Below, one piece after another: positions 20,151 to 30,356 of a stretch of DNA of 46,047 nt; the stretch's first letter is position 1; every line of letters begins with the position of its first letter. A program made the translations under genes and the position numbers. Below the pieces are notes generated by a model, which worked only from the letters and a program-made list of their open reading frames with translations, searched no databases and had not been told where the DNA came from. Origin of the DNA: Gnetum montanum (Eukaryota > Streptophyta > Gnetopsida > Gnetales > Gnetaceae); assembly GCA_015680685.1 (NCBI GenBank), contig MNCI01025228.1, positions 317,753 to 363,799 of the forward strand, read 5' to 3'.

Positions 20151-22121
20151 TTCTTTTTAGTTTTTTTTGACACATTTTTATTTTACACATTTTTGTTTGA
20201 CATGTTTTTTTTTCACATTTTTGTTTTACAATTTTTTTTTACACATTTTTGTTTTACAGTTTTTGTTTTACATGTTTTTGTTTTACACATTTTTGTTTTA
20301 CAAATTTCTTTAACTTTTCTTATTTTTTTTACAGCATCATTATACTTTTCCATTTCTTTGTGTGTGTGTGTGTGTGTGTTTTATCCATCTTGTAAGTTTG
20401 TCACCTAATAAGTGTTCTTCATGATGGTATGAATTGTTTTTCCATTTGATTACTAATGTTTGGTTTTCACCTTTAAGTTATGATGTTGATACTAAGGCAT
20501 GTTTCTTTTGATATAACAGGTAATGAGTTCACTTCATCCATTTATCCACAAATCTCTATGGTCTCTCTTGGCTTGGAAATGTACAATCTCCTTTTTCAAT
20601 AATTAGAACTTTAACGAATCAGTGATTGGGTATTTCTCAAACTAAGGAAGGACTCAAGTATTGAAAAGGGTGTGACTTTAAGGGAACTTGATGCATTTGT
20701 GTTGGCCATTCTCTTGGGTGCTTGGATGTTTTCTTCTGGAGTTTTCTTACCGTTTCGATGTTACCCAATCATCAGAAGCTGAGTTAATAAAAATAAGAAG
20801 TCTTTGCATGGTGTGGTTATCATGCATAAAAACATAAAGAAAAAGAAAGAGGAAAAAAAAACCACAACAAAGTGAGAATTCAAAGCACACCCCTTAGAAA
20901 AAATAATCCTTTGGGCTACAACACTAGTTATGGAACAAAAATAAAAATGTTCCCTCTAACTAAGGCCCTTCTTGCTTCCCATTCTCTCCTCCTTTGTTTT
21001 TTCAGAATGGTGGTGGCTCTTGGGTGTAGGTATTCTTGTTATTCAAGAGGATGGATTGGTCAAATGTATTGATGCAAAGTTACTGGATGTGGTTTTTTTG
21101 AGGCTGGATTTGGAATGAGATTTACCAAGTCACATTAATCATGAAATCTATAAGGGGATGTACACCACCTTGTTCTTGAGATTCCATTCCATTCTCTTCT
21201 CTCCCTCCTTCTCTCCATTCTTCACCTCATTGCCAGTTGTATCATTAGTGTATATTTTTGTTGATGCATTTTTTATTTTTGATAAATTCTTATGGTTAAT
21301 ACTTTAACTCTTGTTCCAAAGGACATTCCCAGAGCCTACAGACTCTTTGAATGTGGGTTTGTCAGGGCATTAAGGGCATCAGCCTGCTTTGGGGAGGATC
21401 CACTGACACTCCTATTTGGTGCACCTATTGAATTCTTCCCCTTAACATTTTTGCAATCCATTTTATTTTGTTCATTTCCATCTTGACATCTATTTCATTG
21501 ATGTCCTAGTTGTCTGTTTTTCTCCATCTTTCTTATTCCTTTTCTTTTTCCATTCTCTTTCTATTGGAGGTTTGCAATTAGTCATGGGGGTACGAGGCCC
21601 AATTTTTTTGATTTTCTCCTAGCCCCTACACATTTGGTAGTCATCATTAATATATCTCTAGATCCAAATCAGCCATACCACAACCTAGCCAATGGACCTT
21701 TTACTGAAGCAAGGTATTAATTACATGATCATTCATTTAACTTGTTAACACAAGACTATGTTGTGTGTGCAAATGGAAATCATACAACAATGGATTGGAT
21801 CTGGAGGGAGCACTTGGAATGGAGCAGTGCTGAAGTAGCTTTGCAAGGAATGAGATCGATGACATGCTTACAGATGGAAAAAGAAAGGCATAATCTTGGC
21901 GTTGGCAGTAGCAACACTTTTCTCTCTCTCTCTCTTTCTCATCTACCAAATGAGGCCTGATTTCAATGTAATAATGTGTTCACTCTTGTTGTCATGAATA
22001 CCAATTCTTTTATGTCTTGTAATGATGATCCGTTCACATGTCATCCGATTAGTTCCATTTGAGTCAATAATCCCATACTTTCCCGACATTATTGTAAGGA
22101 ACTCAAGGATGAGTTTTCATT
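20151..22121 (+). other. 3' non-coding module of element 2
   Basis: Starts with a T-rich array of a roughly 15-base unit, TTTTTGTTTTACACA, at about 20151-20310. A (GT)10 microsatellite lies at 20360-20379. The landmark AAGGGTGTGAC is at 20666-20676 and GGGGAGGATCCACT at 21391-21404, 725 bases apart, as in elements 1 and 3. A (CT)n run lies near 21918-21932. No protein recognised; the open frames on both strands around 21740-21960 have no support. Confidence 0.6.
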
Positions 22122-22135
22122 TAGTCATGGGGGTA
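22122..22135 (+). promoter_or_regulatory. Polypurine tract of element 2
   Basis: TAGTCATGGGGGTA ends exactly at the 3' LTR. The G-rich run is the expected plus-strand primer. The same phrase occurs at about 21577 (AGTCATGGGGGTA) and 20104 (AGTCATGGGGGAGA) in this element. Confidence 0.7.
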
Positions 22136-23010
22136 TGATGGGATGTGATATCGCATGGGCTATGATATCGCGTATGTGATATCATGGCTGTCATGATATC
22201 ACATCCCTTGCAATATCGCGTACACGATATCATGTCTTCCCCTACAATATTGCATACGTGATATCACAGTGCACCATCATATCTATAAATAAGAGGCAGC
22301 TCTCTCTTGTTTCCCATTCTAGGCCTAGATCATAGTGAAACTCTGGTAATTTTTTCCACTCCAGAGATAGATTAATTTCCATGTGCCTACAGTAGGAACT
22401 ATAGAGTGAATGGATCTTTATTCAATTAGACATTATACCTAAACACAAGTTTGTGTACAGTAATAAAAACGAGCTTCTTGGATAAACCTTGCAATGCATG
22501 GAATAGGCTAATTAGGATTTTATTTATTGTTATTTATTATTCGTTATTTACATGCTTTATTAGTTATTAAATCTTTCTCAACCATTCTCTCCTAGTTAAG
22601 TGCCTTAGTATGACCACTTCGAGCATGTGTGTTACACTTGGTGATTCTAGCAACGATTAGTGTTTGGTAACCAAGGTTGCATCGGTTTAGGGTGTGAACG
22701 ATAAGTGGAAATGGATGCTAACGCTAGGTTAATTTAGACTTAGTTAGTTAGTTAGAGTTAGTAATTAGTCTCTTCACCCTTCAACTCAATAGCATAGGAA
22801 ATAAAACATAAACAAACATAAAAATCATATACCTCAGACTTACTTAACCATACATCATGACAACTATAAGTAAGTTTGGGAAGACAACGAATGGTTAACC
22901 CTAAGTGTTCCATGAGGTGTGTAGGCACTTAGTCTACGGAGTTCAACTAGATCGTGCATGCTACAGTCATATTTATATGGTTGAGTTTAGGGGTACCTTG
23001 CCACTCATCA
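22136..23010 (+). repeat. 3' LTR of element 2
   Basis: 875 bp, TGATGGGA to CACTCATCA, with TATAAATA at 22284-22291. Over a 200-base stretch around the TATA box and downstream it differs from the 5' LTR at about one base in ten by eye, mostly C/T and G/A changes. The LTR is followed directly by the GAAGG duplication. Confidence 0.9.
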
Positions 23011-23015
23011 GAAGG

Positions 23016-23688
23016 TAAGAAAATAAATTTTTCATATTATTCATTTATCATGCTGTTTTGTATATTGATGTGTTATTTGGGAACTTGGACTCAGGGCTAA
23101 ACTTTGGAAAGATATTGCAAGAGTGCAAAAAATTTTTCTTCTCCATGATTTAAAAGTGAAGATTCAAAAACCTTACTTAATGTTTTCATGTAAATGTAAT
23201 TTATTACCTTTAGAAGTAGAAGCCTTATGCTAATTCATTACATCTATTCATACCTTACATATCTCAGAGTCAGACCAATTCTCTAAAGTATTTTTTGAGG
23301 ATTTGGAAGATTGTGATTGGTATTTTAGGGATGTAATAGTTGAGAAAATGCAATATCTCTTGGGAAGACATGTAACAAAATCCTAAGAATGTTTACCAAC
23401 TAGTCAAGAGAAAGGTTGTAACATAGATGTAGGATAATGTGGAAGGTAAGAAGTAATTTTATTTCCACCACCTTAGATCTAATAAACTAGATATAGAACC
23501 TCACTATCTCTTAGTTTCCATCAAGTATTGAAATGCTATTAGCAAGCTTCGTTAAGTTCACGTTGTCTTAGAATTGAAACTAAAAGATGAATTCAACTCC
23601 CCGAAGAAGAGTGCATTTGTAGATTGTGTAGAACAAGATTCCTTGAAGATAAATTACATGTATTTCTTTCTTACGTTACAACAACTAC
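23016..23688 (+). pseudogene. LINE reverse transcriptase, right arm
   Basis: Continuation of the LINE whose left arm ends at 2557. The reading phase before element 1 is kept after removing elements 1 and 2 with one copy of each target duplication. Visible parts are KLWKDIARVQKIFLLHDLKV (about 23100-23160), KIQKPYLM, a PLEVEALC segment (about 23205-23230), ITSIHTLHIS, and a C-terminal cysteine-containing region near 23610-23640 that resembles the C-terminal zinc-binding part of plant LINE enzymes. Several stops and frame changes. It is cut at 23688 by element 3. Confidence 0.75.
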
Positions 23689-24530
23689 TAAAGTCAATTT
23701 TGAAGTAATGCAATATTGTAGCAATGATGTTGTAATTCATGCTACGACATCATTGATACAATGTCTCGTGATGCATGTAGTCCTATAAATACTAGAACTT
23801 GCATGTGTAATTTGTAACTTTTCATGCTAATTATTAGGGAAACTCTTACAATTTTGTTGTAATAGAGAGTGAATGCCCGCACTGTGATATTTAACAATTG
23901 TCTAGAATCTTCATTCGAGTGAATTCTACTTGGACTTAGTTCATGATGATAATAAAGATTGAGATTTCTTTTCATCATTGTAGCATTCCCTTAGTTTCAT
24001 TTGTTTACTTAGCATAATATTTACTATTTTCTTAGTTAATCATTGATATTCCAATCACTTTATTTTATGTCATTAGTAAGTAGAATGAATACAACTAGTT
24101 TTGAGCACTATGTATAGTTATATGGTAACTTAGTAGTGGCATTGATTGATTTGCTCAGTGGTAATACCACTTGGTAATCCCAATGATGACTACATGAGTC
24201 CAAGGTGTGTACAATAGAATAGGATCAATTATTCATTACAATAGGCTAAGTTAGATTTATGTTTTCCTAGTTAATTAGATGTAGAATTATACCTTCAATC
24301 ATGTTTACTTTAGGAGCACTTAAGAGCCTAACAACATTAGTTAATCATATGTCTCACTAAGAGCTAAATCATACACTTGAATTTCACTAGCTCAAAATGG
24401 AAAGACAATGATCTTAAACTTAACATCAATTAATAGCATAACTAGATTGTCCATCCATGAATTACGATCTAGTCATGCATGAACATTCATGAATTTTATG
24501 ATAGAGTGTTGGATGCTCCATTGCTCATCA
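23689..24530 (+). repeat. 5' LTR of element 3
   Basis: 842 bp. The start TAAAGTCAATTTT matches the start of element 1's LTR minus three bases, and the end TTGCTCATCA matches too. TATAAATA at 23784-23791 and AATAAA at 23951-23956 are 167 bases apart. The GATATC palindromes of elements 1 and 2 are eroded here. Confidence 0.8.
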
Positions 24531-24531
24531 T

Positions 24532-24549
24532 TAGCGTTGTTGCCAAGGA
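24532..24549 (+). promoter_or_regulatory. Primer-binding site of element 3 (decayed)
   Basis: TAGCGTTGTTGCCAAGGA lies one base past the LTR and aligns with the tRNA-Asp-type site of element 2, with substitutions mostly of the C-to-T and G-to-A kind. Confidence 0.7.
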
Positions 24550-24629
24550 TGTGTCAATGTGTGCTAAGTAATTGATCTTATAAAGTTTGTTGTATTAAGA
24601 ATAATGAAGTTAATTTTCACAAAACTATA

Positions 24630-26570
24630 ACGTTGCTTCAAGATAGAGAGAAAAGATGTTACCTACCAAATAACTATAAAAACATTGTGATAGAAATCAT
24701 GATAATGAAGACTAGAGTGCACCAATGCAAATAAGAGTTCCATATGCTCACAATGATTCATACTATCATGACTTTACATTCATCCTTCACCAAGATGAAT
24801 AATTCAGATGGAGGGATATGCAAGGCAACATAGTCCTACCATCAAAACACTTCATACCACTAATGTTTCAAGTAGTCCTTAAGAAGGCCAACCTAAGTCA
24901 TGAAAAAGAAGGATATTGAGTCAAAAAAGACATGACCAAGTTATACTAGCCAACAAAGGCTCAAGAAAAAAGGGATGCTATTATGAAAGCTTAACAAGAA
25001 CAAAAGAAGAGGAAGAAAGATCCTTAGATAGTTGTCTTGGAGGAAATTAGAGATAACTCATTCCAAGAAAATAAATTCTATTAACTTCAGAGATCCCACT
25101 CTCACACACTAGTTATACACATTGAAGATCCTATCAACACAAAGTTGAAGTCAACTCTTGTATAGGATCTTGAAAGGAATGCAAAAGACTCAATATATAA
25201 GCAGAGCTAATGGCCTAGAGCTTTTGATGACCTGAAGCAGAATGAATCAAGGAGTCATTGAAGGAGAATTAGTTAGCAGCATTCCCCAACTACTTCCTAC
25301 ACCTCCTCATCTTCATTTTTAGAGTTTAACAAGGAAGAATGTCGATGCAAAGACCATGACAGGGACAAATGAAGGGATGGTGAGAGACATGAGTATAGTA
25401 AAAGATATTCTGATAGTAAAGAGGATGATTATGAACAAATAAGAGAAAGGATTAGACATGAAGAAAGGAAGCATTATGAACATAGAAAACATAACAACTA
25501 CAATAGAGCCCTCAAACCTAATCACTATGAAGAACCCCTATTTGGCCACTTGCAGTATGATAAACATTAAGGAAGCAGTCTACATTTCGACAAGGCACAT
25601 AAGGGACAACTACATTAAGTAGCTAGACATGAAAAACATGCCTAGGTTTAAGGGTGAATACAATGTAGATCAACAACATCACCTTCAAGAATTCCATAAT
25701 GCTTGTGCTCTCCAAAACATTAAAAGTGATTGGCAAAAACTAAAGTTATTCCCAAGGACACTTATTAAGAAGGTAGAAAGCTAGTATAGATCCCTAGAAC
25801 TAGAATTAATTCAAAGATGAAATACCATGATGAAACTCTTCAATGATGAATATCATACTTACTCATGAGTGTCAAACTTAAGAAAGTAGATCCAAGGATG
25901 TAAGCAAGGGATACATGAATTCTTTGATGCAGCAATGGGTAGATATTATCCCTTACTACATAAATGTCTAGGCCATGGATTCTCATAGAAGGAACAACTA
26001 AGAAACATAGTCGATGGGTTGAGGAATAAAACTAGAGAGACCCTTGGAATTTATTCCTAAGGATGAGTATCAGAGATGACCATCCATCAGATTCAAAAAT
26101 TAATTGATCAAGTAGTGAAAAAAAAAGGAGAACTCAAGAAGAGAGAGTCAACTAAAGAGTAGAACAAAGATCCATCAATAAGAAAATGTGATGTGTCGAT
26201 ATGTGATAAGCAAGAGAATGAAACCTTGGAAGATGTTATCTAGATAAAGACTCTACGTATTCAAAAATTGGTAAATGATATAGCAACTAACGTAGATAAA
26301 ATGTGGGATTTTATGCACAAGAAATTTGCTATAGCCCTAAAGATTATAAAAGAGAATACTGAATAGGCACTTAACAAGGGAAAGGAAAGGACAAAGAAAA
26401 GAGTTTATGGATGAGAAAGTTATTAGGAAAATTTGCTATCATTGAAGGGTATATTGACTCTAGTTCAGAGGAAGAAGAAGGATGCAAGGTGTGCTAGTAT
26501 GAACATGCTAAGTGATGTTGTCCTATTATGGACCACTTGTAAGAATCTAGGGTATATGTACTCAATCCAA
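24630..26570 (+). pseudogene. gag: gag of element 3
   Basis: Capsid/nucleocapsid relic with dozens of stops. The start codon position seems to read ACG. The N-terminal part has FTFILHQDE (about 24763-24790) as in element 2. The capsid block with YNVDQQHHLQEFHNACAL is at about 25655-25715. The zinc knuckle at 26483-26521 reads C-x2-C-x3-H-x3-C-C, interrupted by a TAG and a TGA. The product once coated the RNA. Reading frames on the minus strand here are shadows. Confidence 0.75.
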
Positions 26571-27179
26571 GCTTTGTCAAAAATTAGATGCCAAAAATGC
26601 TACCTTTACCTCAAGGTAATATAAGGCAACCTTTCTAGCCAACACATTACCAAAGCAAATCCTATCCAAAATCATAAGAGTAATACCAGTAGTAGTGGTA
26701 GCAATGATAGACATAGGCAATGCCATCGCCAAGGAAACAATATCCATATACGCAACCTGACTCTTATGGATATCATGTTCAATGTCCAATATCTCTAAGG
26801 AATTCATCAATTAAAACTTCTTCTCCTTATTATCCACTAGAATACTACATGCCTACTACTCCAAGGATGGATCATTATCCTTATGCACATCTACTAGTAG
26901 CTAGCTCTTCAAATCACCCTTCTAATTCTTTGCCACCACTGCCACCACTTATCATGTAGGGGGAACTACCATCATAACATCATAGAAAAGTGATATATGG
27001 GTAGTGAATATACAAAAAGAGGGTCATACTAGCAATACTAAAGGAAAATCAAGAAAACATCGTTTCTTTAGGAAAAGTCTAGAAAAGGCTGGTAGAATTA
27101 GAACTTCATTGAGACAAGTTTCCCTTATGATAGATCCTCTTATCAACATCATGCTTTCAAAAAAACTAGATTAGAAACT

Positions 27180-27570
27180 TACAACTATTGTGCTAACAAA
27201 TATAGTATTAGATTAGATTAAGGTAGGACCACTTATGAAGAAGATAATTGATCTAGGAATTCCTTTGATTTATTTACAAGTAGCTAAAAATTCACCATGC
27301 AAGGCTCTACTGAACTTAGGTTCCAAAGTAAATTTGATATCTCAAGAAACATACAAGGCATGGAACCTACCACCCTTAAATAAGTGCAACATAAGGTTAA
27401 AGATAGTAAATGAATATGTTACCATTCCTTTGGGACAAATAGAAGATGTGGTGACCACTATTAATTGGCACTGTTATCCAACAAATTTTCTTGTAATCAA
27501 TGTGAAAAATGATGATAGATAATTTCCTATCATTATGGGGAGAGCATGGCTTAGCATTGTGGATGCTAAG
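27180..27570 (+). pseudogene. Aspartic protease of element 3
   Basis: Retropepsin relic, open from 27235 to 27522. The catalytic region reads ALLNLGSKVNL, so Asp-Ser-Gly has become Asn-Leu-Gly (27313-27321). IPLGQIEDVVTTI and the block IIMGRAWLSIVDA (27532-27570) align with elements 1 and 2. The frame then decays; no RT follows. Confidence 0.8.
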
Positions 27571-28140
27571 TTAAGACAAGCAAGGAGCCATACATACATA
27601 AAGGATTTCATGCATTACAAATTATAAAGAAGGGTGCAGTTATGGACTGACACTTCAAAATGTCAACATAATCCTTACACCAATCCATAATAGATGCAAA
27701 AAGAAGTATTGTACAAGAAGGAGCATGGGCTACTAAACCAAAAGATACCAAGTGGCTAAAAATTAAGAACCTAAAACTATCCAAAACATGCATGGAACTG
27801 TCTCACTTACTTATTAACTCCTATCCTAAGAAAATAACCCCAACTGAGACATCACAAACAAAAACATTAAACCATAATCATACAATAGGAAATAGAGGAA
27901 ATAAGGACTTATAATTTGAATTTAAAACTCAATAAGAAAGTATAGCTAGACCTTCTAAGATACAAAGACCATCTAGTCCAACAAGATATATCCTCAAATG
28001 ATCAAAGTTTGATTACCATCAAGACTACCTTAGACAATAACTAAAAAACTAAATCAGTAAGGATGGTAAGTCTAAAACCTAGAGTGTATGATCCATGGGT
28101 TCTAGTGTCCATTTTCTAAACACTCGTCCATGAGTTCAAT
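27571..28140 (+). other. Post-protease region of element 3 without RT
   Basis: A stop-rich stretch that gives no RT, RNase H or integrase similarity in any frame. It ends at TCATGGGGGAGATG (28142-28155), the same phrase found at the end of element 2's open region. In element 1 about 3 kb of polymerase sequence lies here instead. Confidence 0.55.
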
Positions 28141-30356
28141 CATGGGGGAGATGCCTTATCCTAACTTAGAAATTAATAAGTGCATTTTAACATTTTTTTT
28201 CTAATTTTTGTGGTTTATAATTTTTGTTATACCTTTTTATTTTCTTAATACTTTTTCACATTTTTTGATTTCTTCTCATTCTTTTATACTTTTTCAATTC
28301 TTAATCATTTTCCCATTCTTTGACATTTTACAATTTTTTAATCCTTTTCTTATTCTTGCTATTTTTGCAATTTTTACTCTCTTTTATGATTTTTCTATAC
28401 TTTGCCATTATTTTTTCTTATACACATTTTTTGTTAACTTTCCAATAAAATACATCAAATAAAGTAGGATGTAGTCCCAATAATGTGAAGATTTCTCTAT
28501 ATTGTCAAATCATAAGGTATTGATTACCTATGTAGTGAGACCACAACACCCATCCATCCATTTTAATAATAAGAGGTTCTTACCATGGCCATAATGGTAT
28601 TCTTCTCATAATAAAACTAAGAATAAACCTATGATCATTATGCCTAGACAAAAAAGTGAAGGACCAAGTGGGAATTACAAGGGTGTGACGTGAAAGGAAC
28701 TTGTGGATTCCCTTGTATCACTATTGTAGGTTCTATCCTATTGCTAAGGATGTATTATTCCTTGTAGATTTAATAAAAAGTAGAGGTAAGAGTACAATAA
28801 GTGCCACCTTACCATGTCATTGGAAACACATGTTACCCATACCTAAAGGTATTCCTCTAGTAAGGTTGACATAGTTAAAAATAAAATCTGTGTACAAAAT
28901 AAATTTCTAGGGATTCCACTGGAAAGACATGTTACCCATGCCTAAAGGTAGGTGGCTTCTCAAGAATATCAAAAATAAAGAGTACAATGAATAAACTTCG
29001 TTCTTGAACAATACACCAAGTGGTAATATGCCTTGCAACAATGGTAGTCTTATGGTTCTAAATCCCAAAGATGACACAATGTGATGTCACTAAAAAGTGG
29101 TTTGCACTTGGTTTGAATCTTGGAAAGAAGGGCCAATGATTACTTTAATCACTAGTTACACACAAGAATTCATTATTCATATGGTAAGATACCTCACGTC
29201 CCAATTTTAGTAATATCTTCTATAGTCCATTTCACCTCACTATATATTTAATGATAACTTTATGGTTTTGTATAATATAGCATCATTTTTCCAATCTAGC
29301 AATACTAACATGTGTGTTTTGTTGGACATGTATGTCTTACATTCAACTCCTTGAGTGCCTAAGGACACTTTAAGGCATGGTTATACAAGGGCACTAAGGG
29401 CTAGAGCTTGTTTTGGGAAGGATCCACTTGTATAACTCTTGTATTTCATACTTGGTGAGTAATTCCATATCATCTTGTGCCTTCCGAAAACATCAAGATC
29501 CAATAAATACTTCGCATGTCATCTAGTAATCTATCCATACATAAAAAATTCTCAACCCATCTCCTACTCATTCAATAAGCTTTCTTTGCCCAATATTCCT
29601 TCCTTATGAATTTTGAATGCCAAATTCTCAAGAACTATGTATCATTAATGGGCTAAGATCCTTTGGACAAGCTTCACATCTTCCAAAAATTCCATCTGAC
29701 TCATTTTTTCCTAGAAAATTGAATGAAAGATTTGAAAATTTTCATGGTGACATCATAGCCCCTACAATGTCTTATCTATGATGTCATACATATAAAAATA
29801 TTATATATATGTGTAGGAGTTAATGAAAATTTTCATTCCTCTCATTTGTAGCAAGCGAAGCTTTTGCAATTTTTTCTTAGAACTCTTGGATACTAACTTC
29901 CCAAGTCCATAACATTTCTCCTATAGCTTTTATTTTCATAATTTCTAAACCATGTTGATCCCAGAGGGCTCAACCTAGTCGTAGGAGGAGTGTTTATTGT
30001 GTGATTCATCTAAAAATTTGAGCCAAAAATTCCTAATGCCAAAAAGATACCATAAAGGATAAGTATAGAAAATAATAAGAACCTTATTTTTAATCAATCA
30101 AAATTAAGTTAGAAGTACTTAGTTAATTCTCCTATTGGATCATATCAACCATTTTAAGCCATAATCAACAAGGAAATGATAATTGTGGAAGGTCATAAGT
30201 AATTAATAATACCTAAGGGATTTCTTTTTGAAACGTTTTCATACTTTGCAATCATAATAAGATAGGAAATTGATCTAATCAAGGGTATGAGGAAGAAAAA
30301 TATTTTTAGTGACTAATGTAAACACCTTAATAATTTCAAACCCTCGCTGATTGCAG
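28141..30356 (+). other. 3' non-coding module of element 3
   Basis: T-rich tract at about 28185-28440; AAGGGTGTGAC at 28679-28689; paired direct repeats at 28818-28851 and 28917-28952; and the GGATCCACT block at about 29415-29428, inside a segment from 29373 that matches 10967-11020. Order and spacing follow element 1. No protein is supported; the frame at 28208-28462 is a T-rich artefact. Confidence 0.6.
28818..28952 (+). repeat. Two direct repeats spaced 99 bp (element 3)
   Basis: Counterpart of 10403-10536, with the same GACATGTTACCCATGCCTAA core and the same offset. The upstream copy has drifted more. Confidence 0.7.

Larger units (their letters stand above)
15815..23010 (+). mobile_element. 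Element 2: non-autonomous gag-protease LTR retrotransposon
   Basis: A complete 7.2-kb element with LTRs at 15815-16646 and 22136-23010, a near-perfect tRNA-Asp primer-binding site and a clear polypurine tract. A perfect 5-bp target duplication GAAGG flanks it (15810-15814 and 23011-23015). Its interior encodes gag and protease in one main frame. After the protease comes a short tail and then non-coding sequence, with no RT, RNase H or integrase. It is the least decayed of the three related copies and richest in CpG. It resembles non-autonomous Gag-carrying elements that use enzymes from complete relatives. Insertion was 14 bp past the target duplication of element 1. Confidence 0.9.

Noticed and set aside
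20127-20408. 93-codon plus-strand frame with Phe/Leu-rich, membrane-like product
   Set aside because: It is the T-rich array read as codons, with no similarity in the corresponding place of elements 1 and 3. The similar frame at 28208-28462 fails for the same reason.
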